Shown: in pieces, positions 1 to 11,100 of the stretch
How the letters are laid out: the number at the start of each line of letters is the position of its first letter
Position numbering within the stretch: position 1 is the stretch's first letter
Assembly: GCA_036768485.1 (NCBI GenBank)
Contig: JAVLUZ010000511.1
Location: 324,411-388,410, forward strand
Length of the DNA stretch: 64,000 bases
Source of the DNA: Mermis nigrescens
Lineage: Eukaryota > Nematoda > Enoplea > Mermithida > Mermithidae
Direction of reading: 5' to 3'
Made by a program: the position numbers and the translations under genes
The notes under the pieces: model-generated
What the model was told of the DNA's origin: nothing
Database searches by the model: none
The model's input: only the letters and a program-made list of their open reading frames with translations

Positions 1-113
1 AAATTAAGCATTTTTGAGCGATTTTCTAAAGTAATTTTCGGGTTAAAACGGCTAATTTTTCCGCCTAAGTCAGGTTCCGCCCTCCCCTTAGAAAAATCCT
101 AGATCCGCCACTG
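1..113 (+). repeat. Right end of a hAT-F element (cut by window)
   Basis: Ends CCTAGATCCGCCACTG, the right TIR of hAT-F, preceded by the family sequence GGTTCCGCCCTCCCCTTAG. Confidence 0.75.
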
Positions 114-735
114 AGGACAACTACAGAAGAGTTAAAGCAAAAGAACGTAGTGTGCGATTTGTATAATTTTTTATTGGTTGTGTGCATTCAAAGTGCTTTA
201 TTTACTGTTGTACGATTCGCTTGATGTTATTGAAATAGGAGTAAATCTTTTAACTCACGAAAACTTGTGATTGGCCATGTGCTATTTTTTACCCAATGTC
301 ATATTACGGCAAGCAGTTACTTCAATGTTTGACAATTACACTGCATTGTTTTGTTTCAGCATTTTAATCAGTTTGACCGTGCATAATTAATTTTCAAATA
401 AAAAAGATAAAATGTAATTAGTTTATAGACATTACCAAAATTACCCGGTCTCTGCTGTACGCAAGTTTCTCTCATCGCCAGCAACAAGTGTTCCTTCGGA
501 ACAGCTGTTTAGCGGAGCCGGACTTATTTACCAGCCGAACAGACGTCGTTTGCATGGAAAGACGGCAGAGAAATTGCTTTTCATTAAGTACAATTTCAAA
601 GAAATTTAAAACGAAAGTATAACTCAGAATGTTGATGTGAGTGTTATTCGAAGTGGCAAATAAAATTTTTGAAATGGCAATTGTTTTTCATTATTGGCAA
701 AAAGACTGTTGCTAAGTCAAATTCTATTTGACTCG
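114..735. other. No feature recognised
   Basis: AT-rich, no repeat shared with the rest of the window and no coding signal. The same holds for 926-1256. Confidence 0.6.
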
Positions 736-925
736 GGTCCGAAATAATTAGAAAGTTCGGGTCCGGGTCCGGGTCCGGGTCTTCAATTTTAAAAATTTCA
801 AGTCCGGGTCCGGGTCCGGGTCTTCAATCTCAAAAAATTCGGGTCCGGGTCCGGGTCCGGGTCCAAGAAAATCATCGGGTAGTGCCGGGTCCGGGTCCGG
901 GTCCGTGGACCCGGTCCATCCCTAA
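736..925. repeat. CCGGGT tandem repeats ending in a hAT-like CATCCCTA
   Basis: GGGTCCGGGTCC blocks are spaced by short AT-rich stretches and end GGTCCATCCCTA, the reverse complement of TAGGGATGGACC. This looks like one terminus of a hAT-N relative; its other end was not found. Confidence 0.6.
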
Positions 926-1256
926 TGGTCACAGAAGTGAATGAATTATAAAAAAGCGTCGCTAACAGATAATTTCTTGTTTAAATTTGTTTACAATGAA
1001 GAATAAGAAGAATTCGGCACAAATAAAATAATGTAACTAAAGAGCTGAATAATGGAATATGCCTAGACCGTATGCGCGATATATTGTGATAATAAGAAAT
1101 ATTAACAGACTCGCTTATTTAACATTTTACAGTTGATTATATCAAATCACATGTACATTGTGATTCAGTCGCACTTTAGAAGTAATATGTTTCTAGGTTT
1201 CTAATTCAATTCTTAGCACATATTGCATAACTGCAGTGCTAATTTTCCATTTTATA

Positions 1257-1338
1257 TTAGGGGATTCGGGTACCCGGGTAGTAAAATCATTTTCTACCCG
1301 GGTACCCGGGTACTACCCGGGTACCCGCGTGCAGCTCT
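1257..1338. repeat. GGGTACCC-rich palindromic block
   Basis: Alternating CGGGTACCCGGGTA words in both orientations, between TTAGGGGATTCGGG and GCAGCTCTA. Possibly a short hAT-N relative; no TSD. It lies just left of the foldback element at 1341. Confidence 0.5.
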
Positions 1339-1340
1339 AC

Positions 1341-2630
1341 GCACAATGTAAAATTATATGCAGTCAAAAACCAGCGGCCTAGACTGAAGGTAATATAGCA
1401 CACACAACGTAAAATTATATGCAGTCAAAAACCAGCGGCCTAGACTGCAGATAATATAACACACAATGTAAAATTATATGCAGTCAAAAACCAGCGGCCT
1501 AGACTGCAGGTAATATAGCACACAATGTGATATCATATGCAGTCAAGTTCAATGTTTATTGATATGGGATGCTGGCACTTCGCTCGCATTTAGCCTGTAG
1601 TAGATGGTTTTAGAAGGCACTTCTATTTGAGATGGTCTGGCAGATTTGCTTCCTCAATAGGGAAAGTTTTTTGCGCTACATGGGTAGCAGCTTGAATAGC
1701 TGTCCAGTCACGCATTAGCGCATTTTGATGGGCCAGCGTACTCTGGTCCTGCATAATAGATAGTGAGTAGCTTTTGCTGTTCTTGTCCTTATTTTGGGAA
1801 TTCATTTATTTCAGTGGAAATAAAATGCTTCGAACTTTATTCAACAATATGAAACAAGGATTCCGAAAAGCATTTGGGAATGTTTCGGGTTTCGATTAGT
1901 CTCCGAAGCGTCGGGGGACTGTGACTGAGTGGGGTTACCAATCTATTAGGCTTAGGCTTAGTTATGTGCATTCACATTGATGCCAGCGCATGGGCTAAGC
2001 CTGAGATAAATGGAGCGAAAATTGCGGAGGCGAGCGAGGCGAGCGGAGCAATTTTTGCTGCATTTATGCCTTGAGCTTAGCCCATGTCTGGCACCAATCT
2101 AAATCCGCAAGCAATTGCTGTCGCCACACACCATTTTTTCCAGTATCAAATGTATCTGCTGCATAATTTTATTTCCACTAAGGTAAAACAATTTCCCAGA
2201 ATGAGGACAGGGACAGCAACAGCTACGCAATATCTATCATGCAGCACCAAAGCTTACGCTGGCCCATCAAAATGCGTCCTATTGAGGAAGCAAATCTGCC
2301 AGACCATCTCAAATAAAAGTGCATTCTGAAACCATCTACTACAGATTTAAATGCGAGCGCCAGCTTCCCATATCAATAAACATTGAACTTGACTACAAAT
2401 AATATCACATTGTGTGCTATATTACCTGCAGTCTAGGCTGCTGGTTTTTGACCGCATATAATTTTACATTGTGTGTTATATTGCCTGCAGTCTAGGCCGC
2501 TGGTTTTTTACTGCATATAATTTTACGTTGTGTGCTATATTACCTGCAGTCTAGGCCGCTGGTTTTTGACTGCATATAATTTTACATTGTGTGCTATATT
2601 GCCTACAGTTGGCTGCAAATAATTACTGCC
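1341..2630. mobile_element. Mutator-like foldback element, copy 1, left end eroded
   Basis: The arms are inverted copies of about 480 bp: tandem units of about 60 bp (AAAATTATATGCAGTC, GCGGCCTAGACTGCAGG) at 1341-1550 and, inverted, 2385-2610, then GTAGTAGATGGTTTTAG and AGGCAGATTTGC modules. The right end is AATAATTACTGCC as in copy 2. Confidence 0.75.
1977..2100. repeat. Short inverted repeat in the foldback centre (ATTGRTGCCAGCG)
   Basis: ATTGATGCCAGCGCATGGGC and GCCCATGTCTGGCACCAAT enclose GAGGCGAGCGAGGCGAGCGG. A related unit lies at 44239-44361. No convincing TSD. Confidence 0.6.
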
Positions 2631-4068
2631 ACTGCCTTTACGTTATCCCGCTTTCCTCGACTATTTACCTATGTATTTTATTGACTTGTCTTTCTGTGTA
2701 CGTTTATATTTCATCTTTTTCCCTCTCGTTACTTATCAATGTATTAATGTTACTTGGTTTGTCGTCGGATCAGCGAATAAAATTTGTAATTTGTAATTTG
2801 TAATTTAGATTTTTCCTTTTCCTCCCAGGTTTTATACAGAAAGTGAGATTTGTTAAAGTAGCAAGAATGACAGCAATTATTAGGCAATGATTTTGGATTA
2901 GCTGAAGAACTTTGACCATTTTTAGGGTAAATTCATAGCCGTGATTCGGCCGATTTTGTAAAACTTTCAACGTTACGATTCAAAATTGAAGTGCTTTTTT
3001 ACAAAATTTTCTGGAGCTCCGACCCCACTGGGGAGCGCTCGACCACGCCACCCAGACACCCTCAGCCCTTAAACATATGGTTTTCATTCAATTCTCACCG
3101 CATCTAAAGCATCCGGATAATAAAATCGGCAAAGCAAAATTCCCGTTATTTCAAACAAATTTTGGTCGTGGCCCCCGAAACAATCCTGGATACGGGCCTG
3201 TACCTACCCCACATTCAACTAAACAAGCTATAGCATATGTTGTGTCTAGATCTTTTGCTTTATTTCTACAGGTTTTATGCAGAAAATAAGATCCATGTGA
3301 GCAAATCAGGGCATAACTTTAGAATTAGTTGGCTAAAACAAAAAACGGCAACATCCGAAAATTATCAAAGCTTCTTGAAAATGATTTTCAGACATAGGTG
3401 ACCTTAAAACAAAGCGCATAAGTAATTTGATTGAAAACTGACAATTATTCTTTGAAATATTTAATAATCCGATGAAAGTATTCCACAATCCACAATTGAC
3501 ACTTAAAGTTGATGAAAATGCGCAATCAAAAACTGTAACACAGTAAAATAATTCTTAAATAAAATCTGGGTAAAACACACTCTTGCTCACCTTTGGACTG
3601 AATTTTAAGATATTTAAGAGATGCTAAACTCATCTAAAGGATTTGCAACGTATACATCGATCCGAAGGAATTTCGTCAGGTGCAACTGTATTACTGCAGA
3701 CTACGCCAAATTCTTTTTGCAGCTATTTTGCTCCTGTCTGCGACTGGAAAATTTTTCTCATGCACAGGGTTTCGACAAATAGATTAAAGTTTGCATGACA
3801 TCGTTATTTAAAAAAGCCAGAGAAGCAACAGAAGATATCTACTTATAGTCTGTTTCATTTAGCTTTTCGCTTTTCTTTTAAATTTTTTCGCATGAATCAG
3901 GCTTCAAAAGCACTTTAAAATTTCGCTACAGTAATATGCATTAACGATAGCATACGTCTCTATATGACTCGACATTCAGTAAAACATTATATTTACCGTA
4001 TTAGTTTAAAACACTTTTGTAGGCACTTTAAATTTTTCCAATAACCTCTACGCTAAATGAAACGGACT
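2631..4068. other. Degenerate repeat DNA, no gene
   Basis: Holds two diverged TTTATRCAGAAA modules (about 2825 and 3270), similar to 52930, and the hAT-D end. Nothing else is supported. Confidence 0.5.
3040..3200 (+). repeat. Right end of a hAT-D relative
   Basis: Ends CCTGGATACGGGCCTG, preceded by GGCCCCCGAAACAA as in the 51.0-kb element. The left boundary is uncertain. Confidence 0.5.
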
Positions 4069-4282
4069 ATAGATACAGTCAAGGCCACAAGTAACGTCGC
4101 TCAAGCGCATGCCCTACAGGCGCCTGGCAGTCAAAGTGACAGGCATCACACAGGCAATTTTCTTTTGACGCGGGTGTTTACCAATATAAAATTTTGGTCG
4201 ATTCACAGGCAGGTGACAGGCGCCTGTTGTCTGTCGTGCCTGCGCTTGATTGACGTTACTTGTGGTCTTGATTGTATGTATG
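4069..4282. repeat. Palindromic element with 40-bp arms
   Basis: ATACAGTCAAGGCCACAAGT and its near reverse complement ACTTGTGGTCTTGATTGTAT bound the unit; CAGGCGCCTG occurs inside each half. It ends a few bases before the TSD of hAT-R. Confidence 0.7.
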
Positions 4283-4595
4283 TAGGTACCTACTCCAGAT
4301 GTAGTGATCGACCGGAGCGGCCAAAATGGCCGGAGCCGGAGCCGGATTGAACCATGTTGCTCCGGCCGGAGCCGGAGAAATATAATTTTACACATGCGGA
4401 TAGATAGGACATCTTTGTGACCAAGACCTAGACTATAGTGCACATGCATCTTAACTGCATATCAGCTACTTAGTTACATATATGAAATACAGGGGCGGAT
4501 TTAATGGGGACGGCGGCCGCCCCCATTGGCCAAAAAATATTTGGCGAGATAAAGAATGCAGGGGCGGATTTAAGGGGAGGGCACGGGGTGGCCGC

Positions 4596-4881
4596 CACAC
4601 ATGGGCGTGGGGGGTTTGGGGGGTATGCACCCCCCTCCCCCAGAAGTTGAAATACCCCCCCCCCAGAAATCAAAATACCCCCCCCCAGTAAAAAAATTTT
4701 TTTGCTTTTTTTGGCAATTTTTTGATGCCATTGGATAGTGCTCGATGAGAAACGTCGAAAAATGGTGTTTTTTTCGCCATACCACCATTTTTAAGGCCAT
4801 TTTTAACCTTTGAAAATTTTTTCACCCCCCCCCCCAGAAATTTTTTCACCCCCCCCAGAATTTTGGTGCTGCCCACCTATG
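4596..4881 (+). mobile_element. hAT-A MITE, TSD GTGGCCGC
   Basis: 286 bp, starting CACACATGGGCGTGG and ending GTGCTGCCCACCTATG. Identical 8-bp repeats GTGGCCGC lie at 4588-4595 and 4882-4889. It sits in the head of a hAT-F element. The interior has the family core TTTGATGCCATTGGATAGTG and long C runs. Confidence 0.92.
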
Positions 4882-5200
4882 GTGGCCGCCCTCAACTTGG
4901 CCAAAAATATTTGGCGAGATAAAGAATGGATATGCGATTTGCAATGATTTTTGGCCGTCAGTGACCATAATTTCTCAACATTTTTCTAGTGCTATGCGTC
5001 GGATGATATGTACCTTTTAATGAGATTCATTTACTTTCTTGGCGACCTGGAAGCCATTATCTGCTCATGTAGGTTTCAAAACAATTTTTACAGCAGAAAC
5101 AGCTATTTTTGCAGTTTCTTCTATTTTCGATTAAAAATTTCGATGTTTAGCATCAAATGCTATAAATACAAGAAATATAGCAGTAAATCATGCTTCTAGA

Positions 5201-5655
5201 CACGATTTTTTTCGTATTCGGCAGAAAATTTTCCCGATGTACAAAGATTTCTTGGGACCGTCTTTGTACATATAGGTACAAAGATTTTCGGGATGACAGA
5301 AATTGCAAAAAAGGTCTGTAATTCGAATAACATTTTTAGCGCTTCGCGCCGAAATGAGTGATTGTATGTTCTATGTATATATCTTTATAATGGCAGAAAT
5401 TGCATTTCAAAAGGAAAAATGTCAAATTTTCCGGCGCTTCGCGCCGTTTTACGATTCTTAGTGATTTTTGCCCCAAGAGACCCAGAAATTACCTAAAACA
5501 CACTACCAAAATTCGAGCAACTCTGTTTTCACCACACTAAAATCGCTACTGTACCATAGAATATTACCTAAAAATTTGTGAGTGCCAAATGTACAAAGAC
5601 TTTTGGGGACGATCTTTGTACATGTCCAAACGGACCTTGTTCAAAAAACACTGAC
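5201..5655 (+). mobile_element. hAT-G element nested in hAT-F
   Basis: Flanked by TGCTTCTAGA at 5191-5200 and 5656-5665; other hAT-F copies carry this site once. The interior has the family order: GATGTACAAAGA words, hairpin, ATTGCATTTCAAAAGG, hairpin, CCAGAAATT, CGCTACTGTACCA and an AAACACTG end. Confidence 0.8.
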
Positions 5656-7082
5656 TGCTTCTAGACGTCTATCCGCCTTGATTTCACAAGTTTTCCGGCG
5701 CTTCGCGCCAGATTTTTATAAAGTCAAATAAAGTTAATGATTTTCTCGCACAAAATTGTCAAAAATTTCAAAATTTTTAGAAGAATATTGCATCAAAAGT
5801 GATTTTATGAAAAAGTACACAATGTAGAACACCGAAAAAACGCTATTCCGCGCGTTAAGGGCAAATTTTTGTACCTATATTTGACTGTTTTAGGAACCCC
5901 TCCTTAGGAAAATCCTAAAGACTGGATATGCAATTCGCAATGATTTGTGGCCGTCAGTGACCATAATTTCTCAAATTTTCCGGCGCTACGCGCCGAATGA
6001 TACCTATTAATGACATTTATTTACTTTTTTGGCAACCCAGAAGCACGGCTTTTTTATGTTCGGCAAAGATTTTTCCCGATGTACCAAGACTTTTCGGGGC
6101 CGTCTTTGTACATGTACAAAGATTTTTGGGAAGATAAAAACTGCTAAAAAGGTCTAAAATTCGCATCAAGCAATAAATCATGTTTCTTGACATCTATCCG
6201 CTTTAATTTCACAATTTTTCTGGCGCTTCGCGTCAGGTTTTTGTTTAAGTCAAAGAAATTTCATGATTTTTTCACACAAAATTGTCTAAAATTTTAAAAT
6301 TTACAGAAAAAATATTGCGTCAAAAGTGATTTCATGTGAAAGTATACAATGTAAAACACTGAAAAGACGTCATGTCGCGCTTTGAGGGCAAATTTTTGGA
6401 CCTATTTTTGGCTGTTTTTGGAAAAGCAGGGATACCGCCCCCTTAGAAAAATTCTAGATCCGCAACTGGTAAAATAGACTACATTCAACAAACTTTTATT
6501 CTATGCCTTTATTAAGAAAAAAGCTGTCGTCTCCTTAGCCTGCCCTAAATAAAGCGTCAATTAATAGGCAATATTTGATGTTAAAAGCATGATTGTGTGT
6601 GACCGTATATAATAGCTACGTTACATACTATATTATGTTCAGTGAACCGCGAATATGACGTACAGAATGGACAGCATCATTACCTGGAAAATCAGTATAG
6701 CATGTGCAGTGCAGGCCAGACTGCATCTTATGCTACCCTATGACTTCCAGTGTTAACAGGAATTTACTGCAGCGACTTTCACAATTTTTGTTTCATTTTC
6801 ATTTTCATTTTTTCCTAAAAATAAATATTTTACGATTGTGGTGGTGATAGACACTTTATTTGGAATGTTATTCCCTTTTTTCTGCCATTATATTGTGCTC
6901 TGACTGAATTTAATAAGCATAATGTTAGCAATTAGTACGTTCGGTCACTATGCAAAAAACGAAAAAATTCTCCGGCCTCCGGCCGATTTTTGGATGTCCT
7001 CCGGCCGGAGCACCGGAGTGGAAAAAATGGCCGGATTTACCGGAGGCCGGAGCCGAATCTCCGGTCGATCACTATCCAGATG

Positions 7083-8033
7083 TACACCAAACTCGTACCT
7101 AGCCCACATAAATTTATGATTTATTTTAAGATTAGCAACAATTTCCTGTATTAAAAAATTTTCATAAATATCGTACAATAAAAAAGGAATGAGAATCATA
7201 TCTTAACTTTCAATAACTACGTTCCCAAACATAAAACAAACAAATGATTAGTAGGATAGGATTATATAGAATATGGGTTTGTGAAGTAGATATTACATAT
7301 ATGTAGGTATATTAAAGGGCTTTGCGTAGCGTATATTGTCTATGGCAAAGGCGACGTTAATACAAAAATAGCTAAAGATACACGAGCGGACAATGTAAGT
7401 AGGAACCTACATAAATAAATAGGTTATTCGATAAACGAAAAATTAATGCAAGCTTGTTAAAATCTTGTGTTAAGTGAAGAATAGCAACCGAAACACGAAT
7501 AATGTTGAATACCATTCAGAGATCTGCGACATTAATATTAATTCTCGTACCAAAGAAAAGAGAGGTTTTTACAAACCAACCCGACGAACTCTCCGAGATA
7601 TAAGCCAATTTATGTTGGGTCTCCCTGGCCGAATCCTCGATATGGGTGTGCCTATGTGTACATACATATGCGTATTATGTACGTTTATTATGTACTCGTG
7701 CACGATTTATAATGTTTGGACAGTCAACTCTTACAAAGAGAAGACCTCCAAATTTTCGCTTAACCACATAAAAAATCGAAAATAGTCCTAAACAGCAGTC
7801 AGGAATTAGAGGATGGGTAAAATATATCGATTTTCAAGGGGTAGAAAAACTTTGAGTCACCCCGAATCAGCGTATAGCAGTAAAGTCAATTTACAATCTT
7901 CACAGACCGCGAAGGTTACAGGTTATTTCTCATTAAAATGGAAAAATTAAGAAGCACGTGCATAGAATAAATTAGCATATAACAGGCCGACTTGATCATA
8001 ATTGCACTTTGTGGTTCTTTAAATATGTAGGAG
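7083..8033. other. Region downstream of SNX17
   Basis: No repeat recognised. It should contain the SNX17 3' UTR; a minus-strand AATAAA occurs at 7118-7123 but is distant, so I do not call a poly(A) site. Confidence 0.4.
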
Positions 8034-8102
8034 CTACAAATCTTCATCCGTTATTGTGTTGAAGGCCTCGTTGTCTATGGACGAAGTTGATATGCTGTAA
8101 TG
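8034..8102 (-). CDS. SNX17: SNX17 exon 15: C-terminal tail and stop
   Basis: The exon follows the acceptor CAATTTTCAG, starts in phase 0 and ends at TAG after 22 codons. It reads HYSISTSSIDNEAFNTITDEDL. Human SNX17 ends NFAFEGIGDEDL. The last residues are the part known to bind the VPS26C side of retriever, and the terminal Leu is retained. Confidence 0.88.
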   Translation of the reverse strand, partial: HYSISTSSIDNEAFNTITDEDL

Positions 8103-11100
8103 CTGAAAATTGAAGCAAAATAATGCGTTCGGGAGCAATCCTCAAAGCGTAAAAATGGCGATTCATTAAAGAAAGGTCTCAATTACGAAAAGAAAATTCA
8201 AATATATCAAAAAATCAATAGGAAGTCATCAATACGACAAAACTGAAAAGAAACGAAAAGTGGAGACAAGGAAGAATAGAAAAAACTAATAAAATATTAA
8301 TTAATAGATTAAATAATTAAAAAAGAACAAAAAGAGGAAAGAAGGAAAGGACAAGAGAAACATGCTCTTAGTATAAAGACAAAAAACGCTAGATATAGAA
8401 CAAATGTACCTAAAAACAAATTATATTATGAGAAATTAGAGGTTGGCGCAAGAGCTTCGATGAAACGAGTTGAAGTAAGATAGGAATAAATACAGGGAAA
8501 ACACACTAAGCAATCTTTCATCGATGTTATGGTATCCTTCACTAATACGCTATTTTCGAAAAATGTCGTAAACTAGTCTGGTTCAGGTATAAGTGAACAC
8601 ATAATTTTAAAAAATTTCTTACATATCTACTCAATCAACAAGAGCTTATATTCGGTAATGTTGAATTAGCTCAATTAGATCAACGAAATCCGTCAGCTAA
8701 ATATCAGAATGAAATTTTGGAAGTAGTACTCGAAATTACTTGAAACAACTCCTACATACTTGATATCTAGTGGCTCATACGATCACATGCTGAATAATTA
8801 CGACAAAACTAAATATTTCTCGCTGAAATGTCAGAGCAATTCGAAAATATGAGGATCTATCTATATAGGAACGAAAGCAAAGTTAAGCATGAAAAACGCT
8901 ACTCTTTAAAAAAATATCTTTAAGTGACCACACTGAATTCCCTCAGGTTAAGACAGTAATATTTAGTCAATGATTCAAAGTCGGTGTATACGTGAAATAA
9001 AGTTATGAATGACACACAAATATCTAAATAGAATAACTTCTTGCACGGAGACCAAATTATTTCAATATTTACATTTTCATAGGAGCGACGGGCAAAAATT
9101 TAGAGGGAATGAGATGAACAAATCTGTGAAATTTTAACAAAGCTGACTATTTCCTCATTCCTTTTAACGATCGTAAATTCATCATGGAATTATTTGCTGA
9201 AATGCGCTTGGAAAGCCGAATTCTTCAAAGCGACCCACGTATCGCCTGTAGCCAGACTTGTAACGGCTCGAAATTTTAGGTGCGGGTCCCTGGCCATTTT
9301 TTGGAAGGCAGAGGAATGACCTTAAATTTTTGGCCAAAAAACAACCAAAACGGCCAAAAAACGCGCATTTCTCCAAAAATCGGGGGGAGGGGTACGACCA
9401 GCTTTGGGTGGGGGATCTACCATCCCCCGGTTACAGGTCTGCTTAAAACGCCAAGAGGAGATAGACCGGACAATGGTTCAAAATTTGACATTGATCGCCA
9501 TCATATCCTTCATACTGATGGTGTGCACCACAAATGGGTGCGGGGGTGGGGGTTGAGGGGTGTGACCCACTCCCCGAGAAACCAAAATACCCCACGAAAA
9601 GTAAAATAGCCCAGAATTTTCAATTTTTGAATTTTTTTCTGCTTTTCGCAATTTTTTGATGCCAATGGATAGTGCTCGATGGGAAACGTTGAAAACTGGT
9701 GTTTTTCGCCATACAACCATTTTTAAGGCCATTTTTTGACCTTTGAAAAATCTTGCACCCCCCCCCCGCAATTTTGGTACTGCCCACGTATGGTGTACAT
9801 GTAAATTTCAAAAAACCCTTGAATAAAACAGTGTCGAGGCGCCTTTTCTAATTTAAAACAAACATCAATGCTTCCTGTCAATCCTTCAAAAGGAAACTTT
9901 TCACACGAAACTCATCATTTTTACGTCTCTGATGAAAATTGCTCACTGATCCAGAAGCCCTTTATGCAAATGTCTTAACATAAGTCCAGCTCATTAAGAC
10001 TAATCATTAATATTAGGACTAATGAACTTTATTATTAACGAAAAGCGCCGAATGACTTCCAACCGAAAGGCAATCACAGTCAAACGTAAATTAGGCAATG
10101 AATAGATCGAGACAAAAAGTTGCAATTTGGTTAGAATCACGCGTACTGGCCCCAATATTGAATTAAAATTAGAAAATAGTCAGGAAAATCACAAAATACA
10201 CATTGAGTCATACCTGGGCAATAGCCAAAGCTTCAGCCCGTCCAACTGTATGAGCTGTTAAAAGTTGTTTGGTTTTTTTGCCTGCTTTACATTCCTGTTT
10301 GATTTTCAAATGTTTTCTTAATTTTTTTTTATCAAAATCATCTCATTTAAACGGACCCTTCAGCCCGTCCAGCTTTAGTGTGAACCAGTTCCATGGATGG
10401 GCTGTTATGAGCTATTGTCCACATGTGGACTAAGTGATATGTACTTTTGAAGAACGCGTGTTCTGAATTGGAGACGAAGCACTGCTGAAAGACTCGAAGC
10501 TAGATACTGACGATAAATCACCGTTGAGTTTCGAAGAAGATGGCACTGAAGGAATCTGAAAAAATAACTTTTTTACGCTAGCGGTAAGCCGTCCCATTGC
10601 TTTATTGATGAATTCAACAGGATTGTATCTGGCTAGTTCAATGCAGTGTTTTTTTACAAGGTCCGTTCGTACATGTACAAAGATGGTCCGTAAAAGTCTT
10701 TGTACATTTTTTACACACAAATTTTTGGGTACTACATTATGGTACAATAGCGATTTTAGTGTAGTAAAAACAGAGTTGTTCGACCTTTGGTAGTGTATTC
10801 AACTAATTTCTGGGTTTTTTAGGTAAAAATCATTAAGAATCGTCTTAAAACGACGCGAAGCGCCGAAAATTTGACATTTTTCCTTTTGAAATGCATTTTC
10901 TGCTATTATAAAGATATATAAGACACACAATTACTCGCGCCGAAAAATTTTGCGAATTTTAGACCTTTTTTGTAGTTTTTGTCTTCCCAAAAATCTTTGC
11001 ACATGTACGAAGACGGTCCCGAAAAGTCTTTGTACATCGGGGAAAATCTTTGCCGAATACAAAAAAAACATTGGTTCAATGGGTAACGAATTAATATTCA

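Larger units (their letters stand above)
4490..6468 (+). mobile_element. hAT-F composite, internally duplicated
   Basis: Starts CAGGGGCGGATTTAATGG, ends CTAGATCCGCAACTG; flanks ATGAAATA and GTAAAATA match at six of eight. The head is duplicated at 4559 and the body is repeated from about 5925 (GGATATGCAATTCGCAATGA). It contains hAT-A (4596-4881) and hAT-G (5201-5655), and a second hAT-G fragment at about 6055-6150. Confidence 0.78.
4302..7074. mobile_element. hAT-R element, TSD TCCAGATG, with nested elements
   Basis: The ends TAGTGATCGACCGGAG and CTCCGGTCGATCACTA are a perfect 16-bp inverted repeat. The 8-mers TCCAGATG at 4294-4301 and 7075-7082 are identical. The terminal regions are packed with CCGGAGGCCGG-type words. 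About 780 bp is its own sequence; the rest is the hAT-F composite 4490-6468. No transposase is visible. Confidence 0.9.

Noticed and set aside
736..925. Telomere-like repeat (GGGTCC)
   Set aside because: The units are GGGTCC/CCGGGT and are interrupted by AT-rich spacers; not TTAGG-type, and the block ends in a hAT-like terminus.
4282..4390. CpG-rich promoter candidate (CCGGAG words)
   Set aside because: The same words occur at both ends of hAT-R with an exact TIR and TSD, so they are transposon termini.
10214..10254. Minus-strand frame HTVGRAEALAIAQ between AG and GT
   Set aside because: Poor pyrimidine tract, wrong phase between exons 14 and 15, and a similar sequence recurs at 10360-10400, so it is probably a local repeat.
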